From NCBI GenBank assembly GCA_040391865.1, contig JBEBWZ010000002.1, positions 1-64,000 of the forward strand: DNA of 64,000 nt, given 5' to 3'. Below are positions 1-8,693 of the stretch, piece by piece. Position 1 is the first letter of the stretch. Every line of letters begins with the position of its first letter. The translations under genes and the position numbers were made by a program. Under the pieces are notes generated by a model. It saw only the letters and a list, made by a program, of their open reading frames with translations, ran no database searches and had not been told where the DNA came from. This stretch comes from Solimonas sp040391865 (GTDB lineage Bacteria; Pseudomonadota; Gammaproteobacteria; Nevskiales; Nevskiaceae).

Positions 1-28
1 CCTGAACCGACTCCGACATCGCAACCAT
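1..28 (-). CDS. Possible start of a FecR-like gene, cut by the window edge
   Basis: An ATG on the minus strand at 28 (or 19) lies 18-27 bases after the stop of the ECF sigma gene and reads MVAMSESVQ before the window ends. An ECF sigma gene of this FecI type is usually followed at once by its FecR anti-sigma partner, so that is the likely product. Only nine codons are visible, so this rests on position alone. Confidence 0.3.
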
Positions 29-46
29 CAATCCGCGCCGCACCCG

Positions 47-625
47 CTACGCACACCGCTCCCGAATCAAGGCCTGAGCCTTGGCGATATGCAGCTCCAC
101 CATGCGTTGCGAAACGCCGCAATGCTGTGCGATCTCACGCTGGCGGAAACCGCGCAAGCGACTCATCACATACATCTGCCGACAGCGCGGTGGCAATGAT
201 TGAATCGCCATCACTACCTGCGTCATTTCTTCTTCCTGCACCAGCCGCTGATCGGCCGGCAGGTCATCACTGACCAACTCGCAGTCCTCCAGCGACACCG
301 CATGACGCACACCCGCTTGCCGCTGATACGTCACGGCCAGATTCATTGCCACGCGGAATAGCAGGTACTTCAGAGAATCCGGGCCGCAATGCCGGTAACG
401 CAGCAAACGCAGAAACGACTCCTGCATCACTTCGGTCACGTCGTCTTCATTCGACAGACGCGCGCGCAGCATCCGGATCACAGCGTCCTTGTGTTCGCGA
501 TAGAGCGAATCGAAGCGGGCACGCTCGGCAATCGTCAGCCGAGGGCTTTTCGTAATGACCTCTGTTGCGCTTGAGTCGATCTCCAGCAGATCGGCTGCAA
601 GCAGTTGCGACGTGTCCCTCTCCAC
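47..625 (-). CDS. ECF RNA polymerase sigma factor (FecI-like)
   Basis: This 192-residue protein has the two-part layout of extracytoplasmic-function sigma factors. Region 2 spans about residues 38-105, where EVMQESFLRLLRY and YLLFRVAMNLAV form the core-binding and -10 recognition helices. Region 4 spans about 143-188, with LPPRCRQMYVMSRLRGF followed by the helix-turn-helix REIAQHCGVSQRMVELHI. The start is GTG at 625, with GGAGG nine bases upstream. It lies downstream of the autotransporter gene, separated by a strong hairpin, and probably pairs with a FecR gene that leaves the window. Whether it serves the neighbouring TonB receptor or a second receptor outside the window cannot be told. The sigma-factor call is firm; the regulon is unknown. 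Confidence 0.88.
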   Translation of the reverse strand: MERDTSQLLAADLLEIDSSATEVITKSPRLTIAERARFDSLYREHKDAVIRMLRARLSNEDDVTEVMQESFLRLLRYRHCGPDSLKYLLFRVAMNLAVTYQRQAGVRHAVSLEDCELVSDDLPADQRLVQEEEMTQVVMAIQSLPPRCRQMYVMSRLRGFRQREIAQHCGVSQRMVELHIAKAQALIRERCA

Positions 626-681
626 CTGTCAGCGCCTCCGTTGTGATCCCTCACGGAAATAATCCCCGTTCATCCCGAGTG

Positions 682-703
682 CCCGCGCCCCTACGGGCGC
701 GGG
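682..703. terminator. GC-rich hairpin between autotransporter and sigma gene
   Basis: CCCGCGCCC and GGGCGCGGG form a perfect 9-bp stem with a CTAC loop. It lies just after the autotransporter stop on the minus strand. No T-tract follows, so it may be an attenuating or mRNA-protecting hairpin rather than a full intrinsic terminator. Confidence 0.5.
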
Positions 704-719
704 TGTATCGAGGGAGATC

Positions 720-3398
720 TCACCAGCGATAGCGGAATCCGGCCGAGAAGCCGAGGCTCTCGTAGTCGCTGTTGAAGGTACTGTCGATATTCAGATAACC
801 CAGCGCATTGCCCTTTGCATTGCTGAGAGTGACGCCACCGGACATCTCGATGAAAGTGCCGTCGAAGGTGTTGGCAACTGGCGCCGCCACCGGCCCGGTA
901 TTGCCAATCGCCACTCGCGCCTCGCCGTCGGTTTCGTTGACGGCGCGCGCGGTGAGGTTCAGCGCTAAAGGAAACAAACGCGGCAGCAAATCCCTGGCAC
1001 TGAGGTGTACACCGAGACTGGCGCGCAGGCTGGTCGCGGTGTCGTACGCCACGCTGGCACCGCCGGTACTTTCCGAGTCATCTGCTGGAATGTCCATATC
1101 GTCGAAGCTCGCCTGCACATACGACAAACCTAGCAGCGGCTCCACACCATAGCGCCCCGATTGCCAACGCCAGCCGGCGTCCACCTGCAAACCCACGGTC
1201 TGTGTATCGGTCACCAGAATCGCACTGTCCGGGAACAGATCGAAGGTCGGCACGTCGAAGTCGAAGCTCATCCAGTTGCCGGCGAGCACCGCATCCACGA
1301 ACCAGTCACCCTGCAGCCAGCTTGCGTACGCTCCCAGCGTCGGGCCTTCGAAATTGGCACGGTTGGCACGATGATCGAAGCGCAGATCGGAGCTGCCGTA
1401 ACCGATCATGCCGCCCACCGACCAGGCGCGGTCGCCCTCCTTGCCAACCAGGAAATCCACGCCCAGGTTCAGGGTCGTAGTCTCCTGCTCGTAGCTGTTG
1501 TCGAAGCTCAGCGTCGTCGTACCGCCAGTCACCGACTGCGCCACTGTACGATCCGCCGAGCCGCTGCCGACACGCACCCAGGCACCGCCTTCCAGTGCAG
1601 CGCCTTCACGCAACGCCAAGCGCACGTCGGACTGACGATCGAACCAGGAGGTCGCCGTGCCGCGCCACAGCGCCTGCGCGGCATGCGCCATCAGCGGCAT
1701 CTGGTAGAGATCCTGACCAGGCATGCCGTAGAGCTTGTGTTGCTGGTTGGCTTCGTCGTAACCCAATGCATAGACGAACGCGCGTTTCTCGATGGCGCCG
1801 AGTTCCGGGTTGTAGTTCACCGAATCCGGTGAGAGCGTGAAATGCTCGGCCGCGCTGGTACCGCCGTTCACGTCCACCAGCACGACGCCATCCGGCGTAT
1901 AGGCACCGAAGTCACCGCGGATGATGTCGGTGGCAATGACGATCTCGGTACTGCCTGCGGTACTGCCACCGCGCAGGTCCACACAGTCCGCCGCGGGCAT
2001 CCAACCATTCGCATCGCGCAGAGTGCCATCGCAGGCGGTCTGACCGGAGCCGTTGAAATTCACGTCGAACAGGATGCGGCTGTTCCCACTGCCGCTGAAG
2101 GCGGTGCCGGGCATGGACAGGATGTCGTCGTTCCAGCCGTCGATTTGCAGAACGGTGTCATTGCTGAAAACCGTTCCCAGGACAATCGAACCAGCGTTAT
2201 CGAAATGCTCCAGATTCTCCAGCCGCAAGGTTGCCGCAAGCTCCTGAATGTCACTCTGCCTTGGCGCACCACCCGCGAGATTGTTCTGATAGTAGCGGGT
2301 GCCCACCTGCAGGGTTCCAGCGTTGACAAAGCGGTCATTGCCGGGACCAAAGTCCAAGCTGAGAGCAGCTTCATCGCCACCAATGGCTGGGCTAATATTC
2401 GGCCCCCCGTTACAACTTCCAAAAGAAAGTCCTCCACACTGGTTGTAAACCCGACCGCCAATGGCAACGTTCACAACGTCGTCGCCAGCGCCGAAACGAT
2501 TACTGCGACCGAATACCCAACTGCCGGTATCGCCAACGTTAAGTTCCGCGGCCCCAGCTTGCAGTAAGTTCAGATTTCCGATCAGCAACGCATACTGCTG
2601 TTGTTGACGCGGATCATTTACTACCGCCGTGTTATCAATGTTAACCGTCACACCTCCGCCGCCACCGACATGCACCGCGGCCGTTCTGCCGTAGACCTGA
2701 CCCGTTAAATCAATAGTCGTTTGGCCAGAGGTCTCAGACTGAATTCCGGTGCCGAGCTGGATGCTCCCGTCACCACCAACTGACGATACCGAGATGCCGA
2801 TATTTCCTCCGCCCGTAGACGTCGCTCGAATACCGTACTCCATGTCGACAACATCCGGCGGGAAGTATGTTGTGCGTATCCGATTTATTTCGAGGTCAAT
2901 GTCACCGGATTGAGTCGTTACATCAACAATAGCAATGGCGCCCGAGCCACCTGCCTGGAGAGTGCCAGTAGCGGCCAAGGAGACGTTGTCGTCGCCCCCT
3001 CCTATGATGGTTAAGCCTTGATTGTTGAAGTTTGCGGTATTACCCGAAATTATTAATGTGAGATATCCATCGGAACTCTGGGTTATTCCAGATCCAGGGT
3101 GACTGCCTGTGACGGGACACGTAAACGTATCGGCGGCGTTGCCGTTAGCGCCAGGATCGCCGCACTCATTAGCGGCCTGTGCAGCAGGAGCCAGTGTGAT
3201 TACAGCCAGCAATCCGAGCAGGCCGAATGCCATGCCCCCTCTCCGGTCAATGAGGAGAGAGGGCCGAAGTGAGGAGTTGCCGGATCGGGAGGCGCGGAAA
3301 GCCCAGCCCCCCTCAATCTGACTCTCTCTCTCCAACATAGGAGAGAAGGCGTTGTATTGGAGATTCATGGCAGTGCTAATTCCCGTATTCGTAGTCAT
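720..3398 (-). CDS. Autotransporter (type Va) with C-terminal beta-barrel
   Basis: This 892-residue protein has a secreted passenger and an autotransporter beta-domain at about residues 620-892. The barrel strands alternate polar and hydrophobic residues and the chain ends in FRYRW, the usual terminal aromatic. The hydrophobic core of the signal peptide is not at the N-terminus but at residues 56-75 (MAFGLLGLLAVITLAPAAQA), with RR just before it. The passenger is rich in Gly, Asn and Thr, with short beta-solenoid-like repeats and a few Cys; no protease motif was seen. The start at 3398 is well supported: the receptor stop and this ATG read TGA-G-ATG, and AAGGA lies eight bases upstream. Residues 21-55 are encoded by a palindromic intergenic-type repeat. 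As the last gene of a FecIR-controlled operon it may be a surface partner of the TonB receptor; this is inferred from context only. Confidence 0.88.
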   Translation of the reverse strand: MTTNTGISTAMNLQYNAFSPMLERESQIEGGWAFRASRSGNSSLRPSLLIDRRGGMAFGLLGLLAVITLAPAAQAANECGDPGANGNAADTFTCPVTGSHPGSGITQSSDGYLTLIISGNTANFNNQGLTIIGGGDDNVSLAATGTLQAGGSGAIAIVDVTTQSGDIDLEINRIRTTYFPPDVVDMEYGIRATSTGGGNIGISVSSVGGDGSIQLGTGIQSETSGQTTIDLTGQVYGRTAAVHVGGGGGVTVNIDNTAVVNDPRQQQQYALLIGNLNLLQAGAAELNVGDTGSWVFGRSNRFGAGDDVVNVAIGGRVYNQCGGLSFGSCNGGPNISPAIGGDEAALSLDFGPGNDRFVNAGTLQVGTRYYQNNLAGGAPRQSDIQELAATLRLENLEHFDNAGSIVLGTVFSNDTVLQIDGWNDDILSMPGTAFSGSGNSRILFDVNFNGSGQTACDGTLRDANGWMPAADCVDLRGGSTAGSTEIVIATDIIRGDFGAYTPDGVVLVDVNGGTSAAEHFTLSPDSVNYNPELGAIEKRAFVYALGYDEANQQHKLYGMPGQDLYQMPLMAHAAQALWRGTATSWFDRQSDVRLALREGAALEGGAWVRVGSGSADRTVAQSVTGGTTTLSFDNSYEQETTTLNLGVDFLVGKEGDRAWSVGGMIGYGSSDLRFDHRANRANFEGPTLGAYASWLQGDWFVDAVLAGNWMSFDFDVPTFDLFPDSAILVTDTQTVGLQVDAGWRWQSGRYGVEPLLGLSYVQASFDDMDIPADDSESTGGASVAYDTATSLRASLGVHLSARDLLPRLFPLALNLTARAVNETDGEARVAIGNTGPVAAPVANTFDGTFIEMSGGVTLSNAKGNALGYLNIDSTFNSDYESLGFSAGFRYRW
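3235..3349. repeat. Palindromic repeat absorbed into the autotransporter reading frame
   Basis: Two hairpins flank a GC-rich centre. CCCTCTCC pairs with GGAGAGAGGG around 3237-3263, and TCTCTCC pairs with GGAGAGA at 3327-3346 across an AACATA loop. The sequence resembles the widespread intergenic 'ccctctccc...gggagaggg' repeats and the copy-like hairpin at 7581-7606. It stays in frame and codes for residues of about 21-55 between the start codon and the signal sequence. Confidence 0.65.
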
Positions 3399-3399
3399 C

Positions 3400-6300
3400 T
3401 CAGAAGTCCTTGCGGATGCTGAGGCCGATCAGGCGCGGATCGAGCGTAAAGACGTTGGTCGTCAAACCGGAGTCGTCCGAGTTGAGGAAGGCGCCGGTGA
3501 TTGGCGTTTCATCGAACGCGTTCTTGACGTAGGCCTCGACGGTCAACCCCAACTCGGGCTGCTTGATCCACAGTGAGAAATTGGTGGTGGACCAGGCCTT
3601 TAGCCGGTCGTACTCCGTGTTGTAGACCCGATGGAAGGACTTGTCCTGCCAGTAGTAGTCCACACGCGCGGTCGCCAACCAGTTGCCCGGCAGATCGAAG
3701 TTACGCTGCGCGCCCAGCGCCACTGTGAAGTGCGGGGCATTGGGCAGTTCATTGCCAGAAAGATCGGCATAGAAGCCACGCGCCCGATTCGGCGCTTGGG
3801 TGCGCGGATCGTAGAAGATGGTCGTGTTACCTACCCTAGCCTGGCCTGATCCCGGATTGGTACCGCCAAACCCGGTGCCCAGGACGTTGCCACCAGGACA
3901 GAAACCCAACAGCTCGGCATTCTCGTTTTGAGTCGCAATGTTGTTGAGCATGGCCTCCACCACCACCGCAGGCACAATGCAGTTGGAGCTGTTAGTGATC
4001 CAGGGCTTAACCACCAGCCATTCATCAATCACGTAGTGCTCGGTGACTTCACCGGTGCTGTTGTTGACGATGCGGATGGGGTCATGCAGCTCAAGCACCT
4101 GATGGCCACCCTGGGTGCGGTCCATCAGGTCCATGGACTGTTCACCATCGGCGATCTTGGTGTTGAGATAGCCGATCACTGCGTTGAACTGCCAATCCAA
4201 CGAGGGTGCAAGTACGGCCTCCAACTCGACGCCCCAAAGCGTGGCGTCGAAGTTCTCGTTAGCCGCTGAGCGATTAACGATCTTGGAAACCTGGTAATCC
4301 TTGTAGTCGTACAGGAAGACGTTGCCGTTGAGCACAAGGCCACCACCGAACAGGGTGTTCTTGGTGCCGATCTCGATGGCGTTGACGTACTCGGCCTTGA
4401 AGGTCGGAGAAATGTCCTCGCCCGAGTTCGCAGTGTTAATCAGACCCGCCGGTGCGGCGATCTGCGGTGGATTGGCGCCACCACCCTTGTAGCCGCGCGA
4501 CAGGGAGGCGTAGAGCAGGGTCTCGTCAGTGAAACTCAGGTCCGGCTTCCAGTCGACGACGAAGCGGCCAGTAGGCTCGCGCCACTCCTGCACGATGTCG
4601 GGATCTGATGGGTAACCCATGCCGTTCAGGGCATTGCCCGCCAGCTCGCATTGCCCCGCAGTGTTGACACAGTCCTCCGGTCCGGCGCCTGGCTGGATGA
4701 AGTTGAAATCGCGGTAGTCGGACAGTAGCAACTGGCTGGGCACCGGCGTGAACACCTTGCGATCCCAGGTCATGCGGCCGCCCACCGTGAACTTGAGGGT
4801 GTCGGTCGCCTGCCAATAGACCTCACCGAAAACACCCAGCGACTTCAACTGGTAGGGATTGCCACTGAGGAAAAAATTGTGCCCCTGTGGATTCTTGGCC
4901 ACTTCGCGCAGCGACTGCGGGTCTACGAAAACACAGTTCAGATCGCTCCGAAGACATTGGCTCTGCCCTCCAGAGCCATCCCAATTGAACGGAAAGAAGT
5001 TAGTCAACAGGGTCAGCGCATTGGCAAAGACAAAGTAGTCGTTGCGCGTCTGGAACTGCGTGTAGTTGGCACCCAGGCTGAAGTTCAGATCACCCTGGAA
5101 ATCCGACACCAGACGGAACTCTTGGTTGAACTGCTTGCTCGTGGCCTGAGAAATATCCTGCGCAACGAGCAGGTCGGAGCAACCCAGTTGCGGATCGCAG
5201 AAGACCCCACCGGGCAGCACATTGGCTCCCGGATACGTGCCACGCCCCTGTGTCGGACTGCTGCTGCAGTCAGGGCCGGGAAGCATCAACGTCGTGGTAC
5301 CGAGCATGACGGGGACCTGGCCCCATCCGCAGGTCTTCGAAGAGTCGTTGAACAACGGAAACGACTGGAAGCGATTGAAGTCCTGCGTCGTGAACAGTTC
5401 ATCGCGTGCATAGACAGTCTGCGACGAAAGTACCAGGTGGTCATTCACATCAAAATCAAACGAGAAGTCATAGACATCCGACTCGGCCTCATAGATCGGC
5501 TTGAGCACCGAGGAGATGGTGCGCAGGTCCTTTGACTGGCCCCGCTTGCGATACGGGTCCGGATTGCAGATGTTGAGTGGCGTGACGAAAGTGAATTGTG
5601 CTTCTGCCGCGCAAGGAGGATTCGGGTCAGCTCTACGAATCAGGAGCCCGGTGGGCGAGCCTCCGAGTCGATAGTCCACATAGGGATTCATGCCCAGATG
5701 CCCAGAACCACCATTGGCGAAGATGCCGCCCGCACGCGCACCCCAGAACAAGCCCCCCACGAAGGGCAGCGCTGCGCCGTTAGGTGTGCCGTATGCACCA
5801 TGCAAGGCACCGGCCGGATCGTCCTGACCCAGTCCCGCCACCCCCTTGTCGTACAACGACCCCGGCACGCAGCTCTGCGAGAGAATGGTGACGCGATAGA
5901 TCTCCAGTACCTGAGTCACGTCCGCCGAGCGCACCTGCGACGGGCCCGGATCGTGATGGCATAGCTGTTTGGACGTGCGCGTGCGCTCGTCTTCTTCCTG
6001 GAAGTGCTCCCACAGCAGGTTTGCACGGAAGCGATCATTGGGTTGCCAACCCAGAGTGAGGCGGCCGGTCCAGAGGTCGCGATTGTCGACGTCGGCGCCG
6101 TTGTATTCGTTGAAGCCGAACCCGTCGCGCTTGGTAGTGGCGTAGGCGCCACGCAGCGCGAACTCATCACCCAGCGGCACGTTGACGTGACCGCGCAGAC
6201 GCTGCGCCTGGTAGTTGCCGATTTCCATCTTCAGTTCGCCGCCCCATACCCCCATTTCCGGCTTGGCAGAGATGACGTTGATGACGCCGGCAGTTGCATT

Positions 6301-7152
6301 ACGTCCGTAGAGCGTGCCTTGCGGGCCGCGAAGAACCTCGACACGTTCGATGTCGAGATATTCCTGCTCGAACAGTCGGTTCACGATCAGCGTCGTGTTG
6401 TTGAAACTCACAGCTACGCCGGGATCGGTCGTGGCGGAAATCGCTTGCGTACCAACACCGCGAATCTGGAAGTTATAGCCGGTGAAATTCGTCTTGCTGA
6501 AGGTGACGTTGGGCACGCCCTTGAGCAGATCGAAACCGCCTTCGATCTTTTGTGCGTCCAGATCTTCCATGCTGAATGCACTGATCGCGATCGGTACGTC
6601 CTGAATACGCTCAGCCTTCTTCTGACCGGTGACGATGATCTCTTCGATGCCGCCGCGGCGCACGGTTTCCACTGACGCAGTCGTGGCTTCGCCGGTGAGG
6701 TTCACGCCGGGATCAAGGTCCGGATCAACGACCGTCGTTTCGGATTGCGCGAGACCGACGGCTGCGTTCGCGTCCGCTGCGTTTCCCGAGTCGGCTCCCG
6801 CTGGCGGTGTCACCACATAGCCACCGCTTTGATTGCGCTGAAAGCTGAGTCCGGTACCGGCGAGCAGTTGTTGCAGCGCTTCTTCCATCGTCAGCGCGCC
6901 GTGCAGCGGCTGCGCCTGCATGCCTTGAACCAGCTCCGCTGGAACGAAGATGCCGATGCCGGTCTGCTGCGACAGCTCGATCAGCGCGTTTTCCAGTGGC
7001 TGCGCGTCAATGGCGATCTCGACGCTGGCAACATCGGTGGCTGGGGACTGGGCGTTCGCGGTTGGCGCGGCCAGTAGTGTGGTCAGTAACAGCAGCGCGA
7101 TGGGCCAGTGGCGCCCATACGCCAGCCGGCCGGGTTGGCTGTCAGAATTCAT
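3400..7152 (-). CDS. TonB-dependent receptor with STN signalling domain
   Basis: This is a 1250-residue outer-membrane active-transport receptor. A signal peptide ends near residue 35 (PTANAQ). Residues about 43-110 form an STN (secretin/TonB short N-terminal) domain, with IAIDAQPLENALIELSQQTG and a VVTPP end; this domain contacts FecR-type anti-sigma proteins. A TonB-box-like EEIIVTGQKKAER precedes the plug (FQIRGVGTQ, VEVLRGPQGTLYGRNATAG). The 22-strand barrel runs to the terminal IRKDF. The start chosen is ATG 7152, with GAGGGAG a few bases upstream, rather than the longer frame from 7209. The protein is long for the family (usually 700-1000), through extended Cys-containing barrel loops. 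With the ECF sigma and FecR upstream it should both sense and import its ligand. The substrate is not evident: an iron chelate is the textbook case, but the receptor also resembles the catabolic TonB receptors of sphingomonads. Confidence 0.95.
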   Translation of the reverse strand: MNSDSQPGRLAYGRHWPIALLLLTTLLAAPTANAQSPATDVASVEIAIDAQPLENALIELSQQTGIGIFVPAELVQGMQAQPLHGALTMEEALQQLLAGTGLSFQRNQSGGYVVTPPAGADSGNAADANAAVGLAQSETTVVDPDLDPGVNLTGEATTASVETVRRGGIEEIIVTGQKKAERIQDVPIAISAFSMEDLDAQKIEGGFDLLKGVPNVTFSKTNFTGYNFQIRGVGTQAISATTDPGVAVSFNNTTLIVNRLFEQEYLDIERVEVLRGPQGTLYGRNATAGVINVISAKPEMGVWGGELKMEIGNYQAQRLRGHVNVPLGDEFALRGAYATTKRDGFGFNEYNGADVDNRDLWTGRLTLGWQPNDRFRANLLWEHFQEEDERTRTSKQLCHHDPGPSQVRSADVTQVLEIYRVTILSQSCVPGSLYDKGVAGLGQDDPAGALHGAYGTPNGAALPFVGGLFWGARAGGIFANGGSGHLGMNPYVDYRLGGSPTGLLIRRADPNPPCAAEAQFTFVTPLNICNPDPYRKRGQSKDLRTISSVLKPIYEAESDVYDFSFDFDVNDHLVLSSQTVYARDELFTTQDFNRFQSFPLFNDSSKTCGWGQVPVMLGTTTLMLPGPDCSSSPTQGRGTYPGANVLPGGVFCDPQLGCSDLLVAQDISQATSKQFNQEFRLVSDFQGDLNFSLGANYTQFQTRNDYFVFANALTLLTNFFPFNWDGSGGQSQCLRSDLNCVFVDPQSLREVAKNPQGHNFFLSGNPYQLKSLGVFGEVYWQATDTLKFTVGGRMTWDRKVFTPVPSQLLLSDYRDFNFIQPGAGPEDCVNTAGQCELAGNALNGMGYPSDPDIVQEWREPTGRFVVDWKPDLSFTDETLLYASLSRGYKGGGANPPQIAAPAGLINTANSGEDISPTFKAEYVNAIEIGTKNTLFGGGLVLNGNVFLYDYKDYQVSKIVNRSAANENFDATLWGVELEAVLAPSLDWQFNAVIGYLNTKIADGEQSMDLMDRTQGGHQVLELHDPIRIVNNSTGEVTEHYVIDEWLVVKPWITNSSNCIVPAVVVEAMLNNIATQNENAELLGFCPGGNVLGTGFGGTNPGSGQARVGNTTIFYDPRTQAPNRARGFYADLSGNELPNAPHFTVALGAQRNFDLPGNWLATARVDYYWQDKSFHRVYNTEYDRLKAWSTTNFSLWIKQPELGLTVEAYVKNAFDETPITGAFLNSDDSGLTTNVFTLDPRLIGLSIRKDF

Positions 7153-7634
7153 GTGTACTCCCTCGGTCGCATTGAATATCCGTGGAGACGGTCTTTTCCG
7201 TCTTCTCATGGGTGGGATGCTTCAGCGAAGAATTTTTTCCAGCGGCGGTCCTTTGGGAGGATCTGCGGCGATGGGACTCACTCTAGTCCCGAGCGGAGTT
7301 CCATGGATATGCGCACGACAGCCAGCCGCTTTGTCGCGGAACTGGCGCTGATGTGCGTGCCGGGTGCCAGCGCTTCTGGTGCGTTGCTACGCCCGCGAAT
7401 CAAGCTCAGCCGCGAGCGGGGCGCAGAGGAAAAGTCGGCTCCGCGCTTGAGGCCGATCTACGACAAACGCGGCGACTCGATCACGTATCGGTCCGATGCC
7501 CGCTAATGTCGTGACACACGTCTGATGAGGGAGCGCCCTCAAGGGCAGCGCCGGCTTGCGCCAGCGCCCCCTCACCCTAGCCCTCCCCCCGCATGCGGGG
7601 AGAGGGAATGTTGTGAAATCGTTGTGCCGTAACA
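7153..7634. other. 482-base stretch between receptor and fecR; leader region with hairpins
   Basis: No convincing gene lies here; frames that stay open lack start signals or family features. It holds the short inverted repeat AGACGG-N6-CCGTCT at 7186-7203, about 35-50 bases before the receptor start, and the palindromic repeat at 7581-7606. The length suggests that the receptor-autotransporter pair has its own promoter, probably the target of the ECF sigma. I could not recognise -35/-10 elements. Confidence 0.5.
7581..7606. repeat. Palindromic intergenic repeat hairpin
   Basis: CCCTCCCC and GGGGAGAGGG form a long stem around GCATGC, directly after the fecR stop on the minus strand. It belongs to the same type as the repeat inside the autotransporter gene and may also act as a transcription-terminating or mRNA-stabilising structure. 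Confidence 0.55.
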
Positions 7635-8690
7635 CTAGCGCGCGTGGACTACGACGCGGTTGCGTGACGGGGTGATTTCCACGGAATAGCTGGCCGTGAG
7701 GCCGGCCAGGAGCTGGTCGGTCTGGTCGGTCTGGAAAGAGGTGGTGATGCGCAGGTCGCCGAGGCTGGCATCGGCCAGGACGATGGGGCTGTCGCGATAG
7801 CGATTGACCTCGGCGACGATCGATTCCAGGCGGGTGTTGACGTAGTGCAGGTGGCCGGTTTTCCAGCCGAGGTCTACGCCAGGATCAAAGCGTTCCGGCG
7901 CGGCGACCAGGGCTCCGTCCAGCTTGGCCAGCAATTTCTGTCCGGCCTCGATCCGACGCACCGCCGGGGCTGGCTGTTTGCCCAAGGGGTTTTGATCGGG
8001 AACCGCGGCGGCATCGCGCACTTCCACCAGACCGTGGGTAACCGAGACCTCGACACCGCCCGGGCTTTTGTTGACGTCGAACGCGGTGCCCACCACGCGG
8101 ATTTCGGTGGCGGCCACTTTGACGAAGAAAGCGCGCTGCGGGTCCGGGACCACGTCGAAATAGGCGCGGCCGCTGACCAGTTCCACGCGGCGTTCGTGCT
8201 CGGAGAGATGGGCAACGATGGCGGAGGCACCGCTCAGCGTGACCACGGAGCGGTCGGCCAGTTCGATGGTTCTGATTTCACCCGTTGCACTGCTGTAACG
8301 CGTTGTCGCTGGATCGTGGAACTGGAACCAGCCCAGCGCGAATACGGCGATGAGGGTTGCTGCCATTGCAAACGCCACACGAAGCCGGCGTGGTTTCGGT
8401 TGTGGCCGCGATGTTTGCTGGGCGGCAGGAATGGCCTGCGGATTTTTTTGCGGCGCAGGCTGCGTGCGCGCCGCGGCCATGCCCAGATCCCGCCACAGTT
8501 GTTCTGCCTGGGCGTAGGCCGATGAATGGGCGGGTGACTCGTGCAGCCACTGAGAAAACTGACGCCGGTCGGCATCGGTCGCAACACCGGAATACAGGTA
8601 GGCCAGCCACGCATCGGCTTGCTCGTCCACGCTGCCCTTGCCCGGGCGCGGGGGGCGGAGCGGCTCTACCAGGTTCACCACGTCTGCCAT
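7635..8690 (-). CDS. FecR-family anti-sigma / signal-transducing protein
   Basis: This 351-residue inner-membrane protein links an occupied TonB receptor to its ECF sigma factor. Residues 20-70 match the cytoplasmic FecR N-terminal domain (ADAWLAYLYSG...WLHESPAHSSAYAQAEQLW). A single membrane helix lies at about 104-122 (VAFAMAATLIAVFALGWF). Residues 128-235 are the periplasmic FecR domain (GEIRTIELADRSVVTLSGAS, RRVELVSGRAYFDV, TEIRVVGTAFDV), and a C-terminal STN-like part covers 275-351. Only three bases separate it from the sigma gene stop, so the two are co-transcribed and probably coupled. Family role is certain; the signal is unknown. Confidence 0.93.
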   Translation of the reverse strand: MADVVNLVEPLRPPRPGKGSVDEQADAWLAYLYSGVATDADRRQFSQWLHESPAHSSAYAQAEQLWRDLGMAAARTQPAPQKNPQAIPAAQQTSRPQPKPRRLRVAFAMAATLIAVFALGWFQFHDPATTRYSSATGEIRTIELADRSVVTLSGASAIVAHLSEHERRVELVSGRAYFDVVPDPQRAFFVKVAATEIRVVGTAFDVNKSPGGVEVSVTHGLVEVRDAAAVPDQNPLGKQPAPAVRRIEAGQKLLAKLDGALVAAPERFDPGVDLGWKTGHLHYVNTRLESIVAEVNRYRDSPIVLADASLGDLRITTSFQTDQTDQLLAGLTASYSVEITPSRNRVVVHAR

Positions 8691-8693
8691 CGC

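Noticed and set aside
7108..7506. Plus-strand 132-codon frame upstream of the receptor
   Set aside because: It overlaps the receptor's own start region, has no ribosome-binding site and shows no protein features.
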